From positions 62,001 to 126,000 of the forward strand of contig NZ_LGDV01000096.1 of NCBI RefSeq assembly GCF_001280015.1: a stretch of DNA of 64,000 nt, written 5' to 3'. The stretch is from Streptomyces sp. MMG1121 (GTDB lineage: Bacteria > Actinomycetota > Actinomycetes > Streptomycetales > Streptomycetaceae). A program made the position numbers and the translations under genes. Of this stretch, positions 35,585 to 44,192 are shown piece by piece. Numbering within the stretch: position 1 is the first letter of the stretch; every line of letters begins with the position of its first letter. The notes beneath the pieces were generated by a model. It made no database searches and was not told the origin of the DNA. It worked only from the letters and a program-made list of their open reading frames with translations.

Positions 35585-35764
35585 ATCTTCTTCAGCGCCG
35601 TGGGTGCGTTTTCTGTCACACCCTGACCGGTCCCGCCCCTCACCCTGCGCAGCCCCGGACCCGGTCACGAGTTAGTTGCATCTTCTACGGACATGGACGA
35701 GGAGCGCTTTCACGCCGTAACGTGCCTTTCGCGCCGACCAGGACACAGGCGCAAAGGGAGTGCG

Positions 35765-36427
35765 GTGCTGGGGGACGACGCGGAGCTGACCGCCGCGGTG
35801 CGTGCGGCACAGGACGGTGACGAGGCCGCGTTTCGTACGGTGTACCGCACCGTGCATCCACGGCTGCTCGGATACGTCCGCACGCTGGTCGGTGATCCGG
35901 ACGCCGAGGACGTCGCCTCCGAGGCCTGGTTGCAGATCGCCCGTGACCTGGACCGGTTCAGCGGGGACGCCGACCGGTTCCGCGGCTGGGCCGCCCGGAT
36001 CGCCCGCAATCGCGCCCTGGACCACATACGGATGCGCGGCCGCCGTCCCGCCATAGGCGGCGACGAGACGGAGCTGACCGGCCGGGCCGCCGAGTCCGAC
36101 ACGGCCGGCGAGGCCATCGAGGCCCTGGCCACCGACAGCGCGCTCTCCCTCATCGCGCGACTCCCGCAGGACCAGGCCGAGGCGGTCGTCCTGCGTGTGG
36201 TGGTCGGTCTGGACGCCAAGACCGCCGCCGAGACGCTCGGCAAACGCGCCGGTGCCGTACGCACCGCGGCGCACCGGGGGCTGAAGCGGCTCGCGGAGCT
36301 GCTCGGCGATGATGCGGAATCCGTAGGCACGCTCGGCGCGCTCCCACCTCAGAGAGAACCGCGTCGTGGCGCGGTGTCGTCCGCAGCTGTGACGGATTCG
36401 CGTGCGCGGACGCAGAAGGACATGTGA
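35765..36427 (+). CDS. ECF-type RNA polymerase sigma factor (second paralogue)
   Basis: A 220-residue sigma factor. Region 2: TVHPRLLGYVRTLVGDPDAE, SEAWLQIARDLDRF and FRGWAARIARNRALDHIRM. Region 4: RLPQDQAEAVVLRVVVGLDA and TLGKRAGAVRTAAHRGLKRL. It starts at GTG 35765 (MLGDDAELTAAVRAAQDGDE) with AAAGGGAG upstream. Its stop overlaps the start of a membrane protein gene (TGATG), the classical arrangement of a sigma factor with its membrane-bound anti-sigma factor. A Ser/Arg-rich C-terminal extension follows region 4. Confidence 0.87.
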   Translation: MLGDDAELTAAVRAAQDGDEAAFRTVYRTVHPRLLGYVRTLVGDPDAEDVASEAWLQIARDLDRFSGDADRFRGWAARIARNRALDHIRMRGRRPAIGGDETELTGRAAESDTAGEAIEALATDSALSLIARLPQDQAEAVVLRVVVGLDAKTAAETLGKRAGAVRTAAHRGLKRLAELLGDDAESVGTLGALPPQREPRRGAVSSAAVTDSRARTQKDM

Positions 36428-37497
36428 TGGCCGACGAGCAGGACAAGTGGCTGAACCGTGAGACGGCGGAACGTCTGCTGCGCGGTGAGTCACTGGAAGC
36501 CGTCGACGCCCGCGCCCGTGAACAGGCCGAACGCCTTTCCGAGGCGCTCGGCGCGCTGTCCGCGCAGGCGGCTGCGGCCACCGGTGAACTCCCCGGCGAA
36601 CAGGCCGCCCTCGCCGCGTTCCGCAAGGCCCGCGAAGCCGCCGAGGCAGAGCGGACCGCCGCCGCCCTCACCGCCGACACCCCCGGCCGGCGCTCCGGCG
36701 CGGCCGCCCCGCCCGCCGACGCGGGCCTGATCCGCATCGGCAACCCGGCCCGCACGGCCCGTACCGGAATCCCGGTCCGCCGTACCCGCTGGGCCCGGCC
36801 GACGCGCCTGGCGCTCGCCGCGGTGGTGACCGCGGGCACGCTCGGCGGGGTCGCCATGGCCGCCGGTGGCGGGGTGCTGCCCACGTTCGGGACCGAGCAG
36901 CCCGGCCCCGACGCCTCCGCCGACCGGACCTCCGGGACGCCGCTCGCCTCGGTCTCGCCGTCGGCCCCCACGGGCCCCGGTCCGGGGGGGCCGGGCGGCA
37001 GCACGGGCGCGCCCCCGGGCGGCGGCGCCTCCGGCACGGCCACCGGACCGGACAACGGCCCGGGCGGCAGCGCCACTGTGGGCCCGGGGGACCCCGCCGG
37101 GGGACCGGGCGGCCGGTGGCGGGACTTCGCCGGGGCCTGCCGGGACATCCGCGACGGCAAGCAACCGGACTCCGGCCGTATGCGCGCGCTGGAGGACCTG
37201 GCCGGCGGATCCGCGCGGGTGAGCCGCTACTGCAAGGTGATCCTGACCGCCGTCGACTCGCCGGCCGGCGGGGCGCACGGCGGCAAGGGCGACGGTGGCG
37301 ACCAGGGAAGAGACCTGGGCAAGGACAAGGGCAAGGGCGACAACACGGGCAAGGGGAACGGCAAAGGCGGTGACGAGGACGGCCAGGGCGGTGACGACGA
37401 CAGCCACCGTGGCGACGGCGGCCGGCACAGCAAGGGCCGGCTGCACCGCGACGCCGTTCGTCGCGCTCTGCCCTCATCCGTAGCACACCCCCTCTGA
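36427..37497 (+). CDS. Candidate membrane-anchored anti-sigma factor
   Basis: A 356-residue protein translationally coupled to the sigma gene. The N-terminal cytosolic helical region (1-120, including AERLLRGESLEAVDAR and AAFRKAREA) would contact the sigma factor. One transmembrane helix is at about 128-150. Outside is a Pro/Gly-rich linker, then a conserved-looking segment with two cysteines (FAGACRDIRDGKQPDSGRMR, YCKVIL), and a Lys/Gly/Asp repeat tail. It lacks the zinc-binding HxxxCxxC of ZAS anti-sigma factors, so its assignment rests on context. A strong terminator follows. Confidence 0.65.
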   Translation: MADEQDKWLNRETAERLLRGESLEAVDARAREQAERLSEALGALSAQAAAATGELPGEQAALAAFRKAREAAEAERTAAALTADTPGRRSGAAAPPADAGLIRIGNPARTARTGIPVRRTRWARPTRLALAAVVTAGTLGGVAMAAGGGVLPTFGTEQPGPDASADRTSGTPLASVSPSAPTGPGPGGPGGSTGAPPGGGASGTATGPDNGPGGSATVGPGDPAGGPGGRWRDFAGACRDIRDGKQPDSGRMRALEDLAGGSARVSRYCKVILTAVDSPAGGAHGGKGDGGDQGRDLGKDKGKGDNTGKGNGKGGDEDGQGGDDDSHRGDGGRHSKGRLHRDAVRRALPSSVAHPL

Positions 37498-37639
37498 CCT
37501 GCGATTTCGTAAGCGGCGAAAATTTTTCGGCGCGAGGTGTGACGTTTCTGGAGCCCGTGGCGCAGTACAGAGTGAGCCGACTGGTCATCGGCCGTCGCAC
37601 TGAGCCGGGGTTCCCCCCGTACCCACGGCTCGTGCACTC

Positions 37640-37678
37640 GGCGCGGGCGGGACACGTTCCCCCGGTCCCGCCCGCGCC
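37640..37678. terminator. Bidirectional hairpin terminator
   Basis: GGCGCGGGCGGGAC (37640-37653) pairs perfectly over 14 bp with GTCCCGCCCGCGCC (37665-37678), with an 11-base loop. It lies between the convergent anti-sigma-like gene and the L,D-transpeptidase gene and can serve both. Confidence 0.8.
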
Positions 37679-37692
37679 CGTATCTCCCTTCC

Positions 37693-38517
37693 TCACCAGT
37701 GGACGACGACCTTGTCGCCCACCCTCACCTGAGCGAACAGCTGCTTGATCGCGCTCTCGTCGCGGACGTTCACACAACCGTGCGAGGCGCCCGCATAGCC
37801 GCGCGCCGCGAAGTCGGACGAGTAGTGCACCGCCTGCCCGCCGCTGAAGAACATCGCGTACGGCATCGGCGAGTGGTAGAGCGTGGACGTCCAGGTCCGG
37901 GCCTTCCAGAAGATGTGGAAGACACCCTCCCGGGTCGGCGTGTACTGCGCGCCGAACCGCACCGACATGGTCGACACGGTCCGCCCGTCGACCATCCAGC
38001 GCAGCGTCCGCGTCGTCTTGTCGATGCACAGCACACGCCCGGTCAGACAGCGCACGTCGGGCGCCCCGGCCGGCTGACCGCCCATCGGATACAGCTCCCA
38101 GGTGCCCGGCGTGTGCGTCATCCCGACCAGCAACTGCCAGGTGACGGTGTCCGTCCGCCCGGTCCGCGCCAGCCCGCGCTTGCTCTGGAACCCCTGGACG
38201 GCCCGCTCGGTCAGATGGCCGTACGACCCCGTCGGCCCGTCGGACAGCCAGTACAGCTGGCGCAGCCGGGCCTGGAGTTCCCGCACGCCCGGCCCGCTGT
38301 CCCCGCGCGACCACAGGACGCGGGGCGCCGGCCTGACGGGCGGGGCCGGGGGCGGGGCCGTCCAGGTGGTGACGGAGCTCCGGCTCGACGGCAGCCGGAC
38401 ATGCACCGGGAGTCCGCGCTTGCCGTCGGTGCCCGCCGGCTGCACGGTGCAGCCGGCGAGGGCGGCGAGGGTGACGCAGGAGACGAGTGCGGCGGTGAGT
38501 GAGCCCCTGATCCTCAT
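37693..38517 (-). CDS. L,D-transpeptidase lipoprotein with peptidoglycan-binding domain
   Basis: A 274-residue envelope protein. The signal peptide ends in LAALAGC, lipobox Cys23. A PG_binding_1 domain spans about 73-130 ([33 protein letters not shown]). The YkuD domain has His231 and the catalytic motif SHGCVNVR with Cys248. Such enzymes form 3-3 cross-links in peptidoglycan or attach proteins to it. The start is ATG 38517. It diverges from the mutase gene with 81 bp between the starts. It could be a target of the neighbouring sigma factor, but no shared promoter can be shown. Confidence 0.87.
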   Translation of the reverse strand: MRIRGSLTAALVSCVTLAALAGCTVQPAGTDGKRGLPVHVRLPSSRSSVTTWTAPPPAPPVRPAPRVLWSRGDSGPGVRELQARLRQLYWLSDGPTGSYGHLTERAVQGFQSKRGLARTGRTDTVTWQLLVGMTHTPGTWELYPMGGQPAGAPDVRCLTGRVLCIDKTTRTLRWMVDGRTVSTMSVRFGAQYTPTREGVFHIFWKARTWTSTLYHSPMPYAMFFSGGQAVHYSSDFAARGYAGASHGCVNVRDESAIKQLFAQVRVGDKVVVHW

Positions 38518-38598
38518 GCCGGAGATGCTTCCCCGCGTGACCGCCGCCGAACTACGGGGCATGGTGAGGAGGGGCCACAACGTACGGCGGAGGCATCC

Positions 38599-40179
38599 AT
38601 GGCGCGTGAGTCGGAGTCCGGTCTGCCGATCGAGCCGGTCTACGGGCCGGCCGACCTGACCGGCTGGGACCCGGTCCGCAGACTGGGCGAACCGGGCGGC
38701 TACCCGTTCACCCGCGGGGTCTACCCGACCATGTACACCGGCCGCCCCTGGACCATGCGCCAGTACGCCGGATTCGGCACGGCCGCCGAGTCCAACGCCC
38801 GCTACCGGCAGCTGATCGCGCACGGCACCACGGGCCTGTCCGTCGCCTTCGACCTGCCCACCCAGATGGGTCACGACTCCGACGCGCCCCTCGCGCACGG
38901 CGAGGTCGGCAAGGTCGGTGTGGCGGTCGACTCGGTCGAGGACATGCGGGTGCTGTTCGACGGCATCCCCCTGGACCGGGTCTCGACGTCCATGACGATC
39001 AACGCCCCGGCGGCCCTGCTGCTGCTCCTGTACCAACTGGTGGCGGAGGAACAGGGGATCGGCGCGGACCGGCTGACCGGCACCGTCCAGAACGACGTCC
39101 TCAAGGAGTACATCGCGCGCGGGACGTACATCTTCCCGCCGAAGCCGTCGCTGCGCCTGACCGCCGACATCTTCAGGTACTGCACCGCCGAGATCCCGAA
39201 GTGGAACACGATCTCGATCTCCGGCTACCACATGGCCGAGGCGGGCGCCTCGCCCGTGCAGGAGATCGCGTTCACGCTCGCCGACGGCATCGAGTACGTC
39301 CGTACGGCGGTGGCGGCGGGCATGGACGTCGACGACTTCGCGCCACGGCTGTCCTTCTTCTTCGTGGCCCGTACGACGCTGCTGGAGGAGATCGCCAAGT
39401 TCCGCGCGGCGCGCCGGATCTGGGCGCGGGTGATGAGGGAGGAGTTCGGTGCGGAGAACCCCAAGTCGCTGATGCTGCGCTTCCACACCCAGACGGCCGG
39501 TGTCCAGCTGACCGCGCAGCAGCCGGAGGTGAACCTCGTCCGGGTCGCCGTCCAGGCGCTGGGCGCGGTCCTCGGCGGGACCCAGTCGCTGCACACCAAC
39601 TCCTTCGACGAGGCGATCGCGCTGCCGACGGACAAGAGCGCACGGCTGGCGCTGCGCACCCAGCAGGTGCTGGCGTACGAGACGGACGTGACCGCGACGG
39701 TCGACCCCTTCGCCGGCTCCTACGCGGTGGAGCGGCTGACGGACGAGGTGGAGGCGGCGGCCGTCGCTCTGATGTGCCGGGTCGAGGACTTCGGGGGCGC
39801 GGTGGCGGCGATCGAGCGGGGTTTCCAGAAGGCCGAGATCGAGCGCAACGCGTACCGCATCGCCCAGGAGACCGACTCGGGCGAGCGGGTGGTCGTGGGC
39901 GTCAACCGCTTCCGGCTGGACGAGGAGGAGCCCTATACGCCGCTGCGGGTGGACCCGGAGATCGAGGCCCGGCAGACGCGGCGGCTGCAGCGGCTGCGGG
40001 CGGAGCGGGACCAGGGGGCGGTGGACTCGGCGCTGGCCGCGCTGAAGAAGGCGGCGGAGGGCACGGACAACGTGCTGTATCCGATGAAGGAGGCGCTGCG
40101 GGCCCGGGCCTCGGTGGGAGAGGTGTGCAACGCGCTGCGGGAGGTGTGGGGTCGGTACGTGCCCAGCGACACCTTCTGA
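38599..40179 (+). CDS. Stand-alone methylmalonyl-CoA mutase large (substrate-binding) subunit
   Basis: A 526-residue TIM-barrel domain of acyl-CoA mutases, without the C-terminal B12-binding domain (no DxHxxG). Residues that set substrate choice are those of methylmalonyl-CoA mutase: Tyr46 in [18 protein letters not shown] and Arg174 in [11 protein letters not shown], where isobutyryl-CoA mutases have Phe and Gln. The catalytic GYHM (210-213) and [12 protein letters not shown] are present. It must pair with a separate cobalamin-binding subunit, which is not in this window. The next gene is a LeuE-type exporter on the same strand, 30 bp on. Confidence 0.83.
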   Translation: MARESESGLPIEPVYGPADLTGWDPVRRLGEPGGYPFTRGVYPTMYTGRPWTMRQYAGFGTAAESNARYRQLIAHGTTGLSVAFDLPTQMGHDSDAPLAHGEVGKVGVAVDSVEDMRVLFDGIPLDRVSTSMTINAPAALLLLLYQLVAEEQGIGADRLTGTVQNDVLKEYIARGTYIFPPKPSLRLTADIFRYCTAEIPKWNTISISGYHMAEAGASPVQEIAFTLADGIEYVRTAVAAGMDVDDFAPRLSFFFVARTTLLEEIAKFRAARRIWARVMREEFGAENPKSLMLRFHTQTAGVQLTAQQPEVNLVRVAVQALGAVLGGTQSLHTNSFDEAIALPTDKSARLALRTQQVLAYETDVTATVDPFAGSYAVERLTDEVEAAAVALMCRVEDFGGAVAAIERGFQKAEIERNAYRIAQETDSGERVVVGVNRFRLDEEEPYTPLRVDPEIEARQTRRLQRLRAERDQGAVDSALAALKKAAEGTDNVLYPMKEALRARASVGEVCNALREVWGRYVPSDTF

Positions 40180-40209
40180 GTGTCGTACCCCCGTGCGACA
40201 CTGCTTCTC

Positions 40210-40860
40210 ATGTTCGGCGTCATCGATCTCCCCACCTATCTGGCAGGGCTCGCCCTGATCGTCCTGCTGCCCGGTCCCAACTCGCTGTACGTGCTGTCCG
40301 TCGCCGCACGGCGCGGTGTGCGGGCCGGGTACACCGCCGCCGCGGGCGTGTTCTGCGGGGACACCGTGCTGATGACGCTGTCCGCCGCGGGCGTCGCCTC
40401 CCTGCTGAAGGCCAACGCCCTGCTGTTCGGGATCGTGAAGTACGCCGGCGCGGGATATCTCACCTGGCTGGCGATCGGGATGCTGCGGTCCGCCTGGCAG
40501 ATGTGGCGGACGCGGCAGGAGAAGGCCGTGGAGGAGGCGGCGCCCGCGCGGGTCGCCGAGGAGCGGCCCTTCGGACGGGCCCTCGTCGTCAGCCTCTTCA
40601 ACCCCAAGGCGATCCTGTTCTTCATCGCCTTCTTCGTGCAGTTCGTCGACCCGGGCTACGCCTACCCGGCCCTCTCCTTCGCCATCCTCGGTGCCTTCGG
40701 ACAGCTGGCCAGCTTCCTCTACCTCAGCACGCTGATATTCGGTGGAACCCGCCTGGCCGCCGCCTTCCGGCGCCGCAGGCGGCTGTCGGCCACGGCGACT
40801 TCGGCGGCGGGCGCGCTGTTCCTCGGCTTCGCCGTGAAGCTGTCGCTGGCCGGTTCGTAG
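40210..40860 (+). CDS. LysE/RhtB-family amino acid exporter, LeuE-like
   Basis: A 216-residue protein with about six helices. The N-terminal GLALIVLLPGPNSLYVLSVA is the LysE/RhtB signature. AAAGVFCGDTVLMTLSAAGV, SLFNPKAILFFIAFFVQFVD and the general layout follow E. coli LeuE (leucine export) closely. The ATG at 40210 gives the family start MFGVIDLPTYLAGL. It follows the mutase gene and may be co-transcribed with it. Branched-chain amino acids are a plausible substrate, by homology only. Confidence 0.82.
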   Translation: MFGVIDLPTYLAGLALIVLLPGPNSLYVLSVAARRGVRAGYTAAAGVFCGDTVLMTLSAAGVASLLKANALLFGIVKYAGAGYLTWLAIGMLRSAWQMWRTRQEKAVEEAAPARVAEERPFGRALVVSLFNPKAILFFIAFFVQFVDPGYAYPALSFAILGAFGQLASFLYLSTLIFGGTRLAAAFRRRRRLSATATSAAGALFLGFAVKLSLAGS

Positions 40861-40870
40861 CCGGCCGGCC

Positions 40871-42244
40871 TCACAGGCCGACCCGGGACAGATAGGCCCG
40901 CAGTCCTTCCGTCGTATCGCCGGCCCAGCCCACGTAGCCGTCCGGGCGGATCAGGAAGACACCCGGGCCGTACGACGGCGGTGCCGACGGCAGGACCCGT
41001 ACCCCGGTCGCGGGCGGGGTGGTGGCGCCCAGCAGCGTCCAGTGCGGCCCCCTGAACGCATCGAAGAGGCGTACGCCGTCGACCGTGCCGTCGGGGGCGC
41101 GGTCGCCCGCCCGGAGCGGGCCGGGGTGCGGGCGGCTCTCCTCGGCCAGGGGTGACTCCCGGTATCCGAGGTCGAGTTGGACCGTGGCCTTGCCGCGGCG
41201 TACCTCGCCGCGGTGGACGCCGGTCGACAGGTCGAGCATGGCCGCCGCGGTCGCCCGCCGCTCCTCCTCGTAGGTGTCGAGGAGGGATTCCGCGGCGCCG
41301 TCCCGGAGCACCGCGGCCAGTTTCCAGCCCAGGTTGTAGGCGTCCTGGACACTGGTGTTCAGGCCCTGGCCGCCGGCCGGGGAGTGGACGTGGGCCGCGT
41401 CGCCCGCGAGGAAGACCCGGCCGACCCGGAACCGGTCCGCGAGGGCCGCGCGCGGGCGGAACTCGGACGCCCAGCGCAGCTCGGTGATGTCGTCGGCGCC
41501 GAGGTGCGAGTACGCGGCGACCAGCTTGCGGATGCCGTCGAGGGTCAGGTCGGGTTGCGTGCCCTCCGCGAGACGGGCCTGGAGCTGGAAGTACTCCGTC
41601 CCGGCCAGCGGGCACAGCACGACGCCGGTGTCGTCGGAGTCCATGAACGCGTGCCAGGAGTCGCGGTCCAGGCCCCGCACCCCTACGTCCGCCACCAGGA
41701 ACGGCGCCGGGTCGACCGTCTCTCCGGCCATCGCCACGCCCACCGCGCGCCGGACCGCCGAGCGTCCCCCGTCGGCCGCGACGACGTACCGCGCGCGGAG
41801 CGTCGTACCGTCGGCGAAGTGCGCGCTCACGCCGTCCGCGTCCTGCTCCAGGCCCGTCAGCTCGCGCCCGAAGGCGACCTCGCCGCCCAGCTCCACCAGC
41901 CGCGCGTACAGCACCTCCTGGGTGCGCCACTGGGCGACCATCAGCGGCTCGGTGTACGGCGCGCCCTCGTCGGCCTCGAACGGCTCGAACACCGGCTCCT
42001 CGCCGACCCGCTCGCCGTCCTTCCAGGTCGTCCGCGGCGGATACGGCCCGCCCGCCGCGCGGATCGCCGCCAGCACGCCCAGGTCGTCGAAGACCTCCTG
42101 GGTGCGCGGCTGGATCCCCTTGCCGCGGGAGCCGGGGAACAGCCGCTCGGACCGCTCCACGACCAGCGCCGCCACCCCGCGCCGCGCGAGGTCGATGCCG
42201 AGCGCCAGACCGGTCGGACCCGCACCCACGATCAGAACATCCAT
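40871..42244 (-). CDS. FAD-dependent aromatic monooxygenase (PheA/TfdB type)
   Basis: A 457-residue class A flavoprotein hydroxylase. The N-terminal dinucleotide fold is VLIVGAGPTGLALGIDLARR. The second FAD motif is VFLAGDAAHVHSPAGGQGLN, and the DG motif is YVVAADGGRSAVRRAVG. A thioredoxin-like C-terminal domain follows. Relatives act on phenols, aromatic polyketides or antibiotics. It diverges from a TetR repressor over two perfect operators, so it is probably induced by the compound it modifies, suggesting detoxification. Confidence 0.85.
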   Translation of the reverse strand: MDVLIVGAGPTGLALGIDLARRGVAALVVERSERLFPGSRGKGIQPRTQEVFDDLGVLAAIRAAGGPYPPRTTWKDGERVGEEPVFEPFEADEGAPYTEPLMVAQWRTQEVLYARLVELGGEVAFGRELTGLEQDADGVSAHFADGTTLRARYVVAADGGRSAVRRAVGVAMAGETVDPAPFLVADVGVRGLDRDSWHAFMDSDDTGVVLCPLAGTEYFQLQARLAEGTQPDLTLDGIRKLVAAYSHLGADDITELRWASEFRPRAALADRFRVGRVFLAGDAAHVHSPAGGQGLNTSVQDAYNLGWKLAAVLRDGAAESLLDTYEEERRATAAAMLDLSTGVHRGEVRRGKATVQLDLGYRESPLAEESRPHPGPLRAGDRAPDGTVDGVRLFDAFRGPHWTLLGATTPPATGVRVLPSAPPSYGPGVFLIRPDGYVGWAGDTTEGLRAYLSRVGL

Positions 42245-42263
42245 CGCATTTTTCCTCTTCTTC

Positions 42264-42315
42264 CTTAACAGCGTTAAGTGCCGTCGCCGACGAGAATGCC
42301 CTTAACGCTGTTAAG
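42264..42315. promoter_or_regulatory. Two mirrored TetR-type operators
   Basis: CTTAACAGCGTTAAG (42264-42278) and CTTAACGCTGTTAAG (42301-42315) are each perfect inverted repeats (CTTAAC-N3-GTTAAG). They are exact reverse complements of each other. Centres are 37 bp apart. One lies 20 bp before the monooxygenase ATG and the other 9 bp before the repressor GTG, so each gene has its own operator. This is a strong case for TetR control of both genes. Confidence 0.85.
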
Positions 42316-42324
42316 CTGTCAAGC

Positions 42325-42975
42325 GTGAGTACGGAACGAAGGGCGCCCCTGGACCGCGCGAAGGTCGCGGACACCGCGCTGCGGCTGCTGAACGAGACCG
42401 GACTGGACGGCCTGACCCTGCGCGGCATCGCCCGCGAGCTGGAGGTGAAGGCGCCCGCGCTCTACTGGCACTTCAAGGACAAACAGGCGCTGCTCGACGA
42501 GATGGCGACGCAGATGCAGCGGCGGATGGCCGCCGACGCGGCGCTCGATCCCGCCGACACCTGGCAGGAGCGGCTGACGAAGGTCAACCGAGGACTGCGG
42601 GCCGCGCTGCTCGGCTACCGCGACGGCGCCAAGGTCTACAGCGGATCCCGCTTCACGGGCACGGACCACGCCCCCGCCCTGGAGGCGCACCTGCGGCTGC
42701 TGACCCAGGCCGGGTTCGCCCTCGCCCAGGCGGTCGACGCGGCCCGGACGGCGAACGCGTACACCATCGGCTTCGTCACCGAGGAACAGGGCGTGCGACC
42801 CCTGCCGGGCGAGCGCCGGGAGGGGTTCGACGTCGAGGACCGGGCCCGGCGGCTGGCCGACTTCCCGCTCGCGGCGGCGGCCGGCGAGCTGCTCTTCGAC
42901 GACTACGACCGCCAGTTCGACGAGGGACTGGCGGTCGTGATCGCGGGGATCGGGGCGCGCTACCGGGTCGGCTGA
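42325..42975 (+). CDS. TetR-family repressor with TetR_C (tetracycline-repressor-like) domain
   Basis: A 216-residue regulator. The HTH (about 10-55) reads VADTALRLLNETGLDGLTLR, GIARELEVKAPALYWHFKDK. The C-terminal domain resembles that of the tetracycline repressor, with RFTGTDHAPALEAHLRLLTQ and YTIGFVTEEQG. It starts at GTG 42325. It shares the operator-bearing 80-bp region with the FAD monooxygenase. Its ligand is probably an aromatic or antibiotic-like compound. The last 16 bp overlap the convergent acyltransferase gene. Confidence 0.85.
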   Translation: MSTERRAPLDRAKVADTALRLLNETGLDGLTLRGIARELEVKAPALYWHFKDKQALLDEMATQMQRRMAADAALDPADTWQERLTKVNRGLRAALLGYRDGAKVYSGSRFTGTDHAPALEAHLRLLTQAGFALAQAVDAARTANAYTIGFVTEEQGVRPLPGERREGFDVEDRARRLADFPLAAAAGELLFDDYDRQFDEGLAVVIAGIGARYRVG

Positions 42976-44114
42976 GCGGCCTCGGCATCGACCGGACGCG
43001 GCTTCAGCGCGCGCTTGAGGCGCGGCCCGAACGGCTTCTCGACGAAGCGGTGGATCAGCCACGCCAGCACCAGCATGCCGAGCACCGTCACGGCGAGCGT
43101 CGGCCACGGCGGCAGGCCGAGGCCCCGGTGCAGCACCCGGATGACGAACCAGCCCAGGTGCTCATGGACCAGGTAGAACGGGTACGTCAGCGCGCCGGCC
43201 GTGACCAGCCAGCGCCAGGAGGCCCAGCGGGTCCAGCCCAGCGCCACGGCGGCGACGGCCGCGTAGGCGACGGTGACGATCGCGATGACGACGTACGGGT
43301 TCCGGTGCGGGTGCGGGCCCCACAGACCGTGGGTGGCCTCGCTCTGCGCGAGCAGCCAGGACATCGCGACGATGCCCCACGCGAGCAGGTCGCTGCCGAA
43401 GCGGTGGATCAGGTACAGCGCCAGACCGCCGACGAAGAAGGGCGCGTACTCGGGCATGATGATCTGGTTCAGCAGCTCGTTCGAGGACGAGTTGCACAGC
43501 ACGCCCGCCAGCGTCCAGACGCAGGCGAACAGCACCACCCGGCGGTAGGTCACCCCGCGCAGGACGACGAGCAGCGCGAACAGCACGTAGAAACGGACCT
43601 CGACCCAGAGCGTCCAGCACACGCCGAGGACCCGGGTCGCGCCCATCGGCTGCTGGAGCATCGTCAGATTGACCAGGAACTCGTCCAGCCGGACCGCGTG
43701 GACCACGGCGGGCAGGGCCAGGGACGCTCCGGTGATCAGGAACAGGGCCACCCAGTAGGCGGGGTAGAGGCGCGCGATCCGGGAGCGGAAGAAGTCGCCG
43801 AGGGTGCGGCCCCAGCTGCTCATGCAGATCACGAAACCGCTGATGACGAAGAAGAACTGCACCCCGAAATTGCCGTAGACGGCCGCCCGGGACAGCGTCG
43901 GGAAGATATGGGCCGGGCTGCCGTGCCAGGATGCGGAGACCGTGCCTCCGCGTCCGGTGTAGTGGTAGAGGCAGACCATCAGGGCGGCCACGAGCCGCAG
44001 GCCGTCCAGAGCCAGCAGACGGCTCCCGCGCCCCCCGGACGAGGCGGGGGCGGCAGCCGTCCGGGATATGAGAGGGCCGGGTGCGGCGGCGAGGCCCGGG
44101 GGTGAAGCAGCCAT
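42960..44114 (-). CDS. Acyltransferase 3 family membrane protein
   Basis: A 384-residue protein with about ten membrane helices. It has the acyltransferase-3 features LLALDGLRLVAALMVCLYHY, GNFGVQFFFVISGFVI, FFRSRIARLYPAYW, and the C-terminal HRFVEKPFGPRLK. These enzymes acetylate or acylate extracellular glycans. It is downstream of a polysialyltransferase-like gene (78 bp) on the same strand, so O-acylation of the nonulosonate polymer is a sensible guess. A Pro/Ala-rich N-terminal stretch precedes the first helix. Confidence 0.8.
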   Translation of the reverse strand: MAASPPGLAAAPGPLISRTAAAPASSGGRGSRLLALDGLRLVAALMVCLYHYTGRGGTVSASWHGSPAHIFPTLSRAAVYGNFGVQFFFVISGFVICMSSWGRTLGDFFRSRIARLYPAYWVALFLITGASLALPAVVHAVRLDEFLVNLTMLQQPMGATRVLGVCWTLWVEVRFYVLFALLVVLRGVTYRRVVLFACVWTLAGVLCNSSSNELLNQIIMPEYAPFFVGGLALYLIHRFGSDLLAWGIVAMSWLLAQSEATHGLWGPHPHRNPYVVIAIVTVAYAAVAAVALGWTRWASWRWLVTAGALTYPFYLVHEHLGWFVIRVLHRGLGLPPWPTLAVTVLGMLVLAWLIHRFVEKPFGPRLKRALKPRPVDAEAAQPTR

Positions 44115-44192
44115 GTGCGGTTTCCTTCCAGAGTCGGTTTCACGGCCGGCCGCCGATGGCTCGCCGGCCGCGTGCGGCCCGCTGCCCGCCCG

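Noticed and set aside
42264..42315. Classical tet operator
   Set aside because: The sites are CTTAAC-N3-GTTAAG, not the TCTATCA-type arms of tetO, so tetracycline itself cannot be inferred as inducer.
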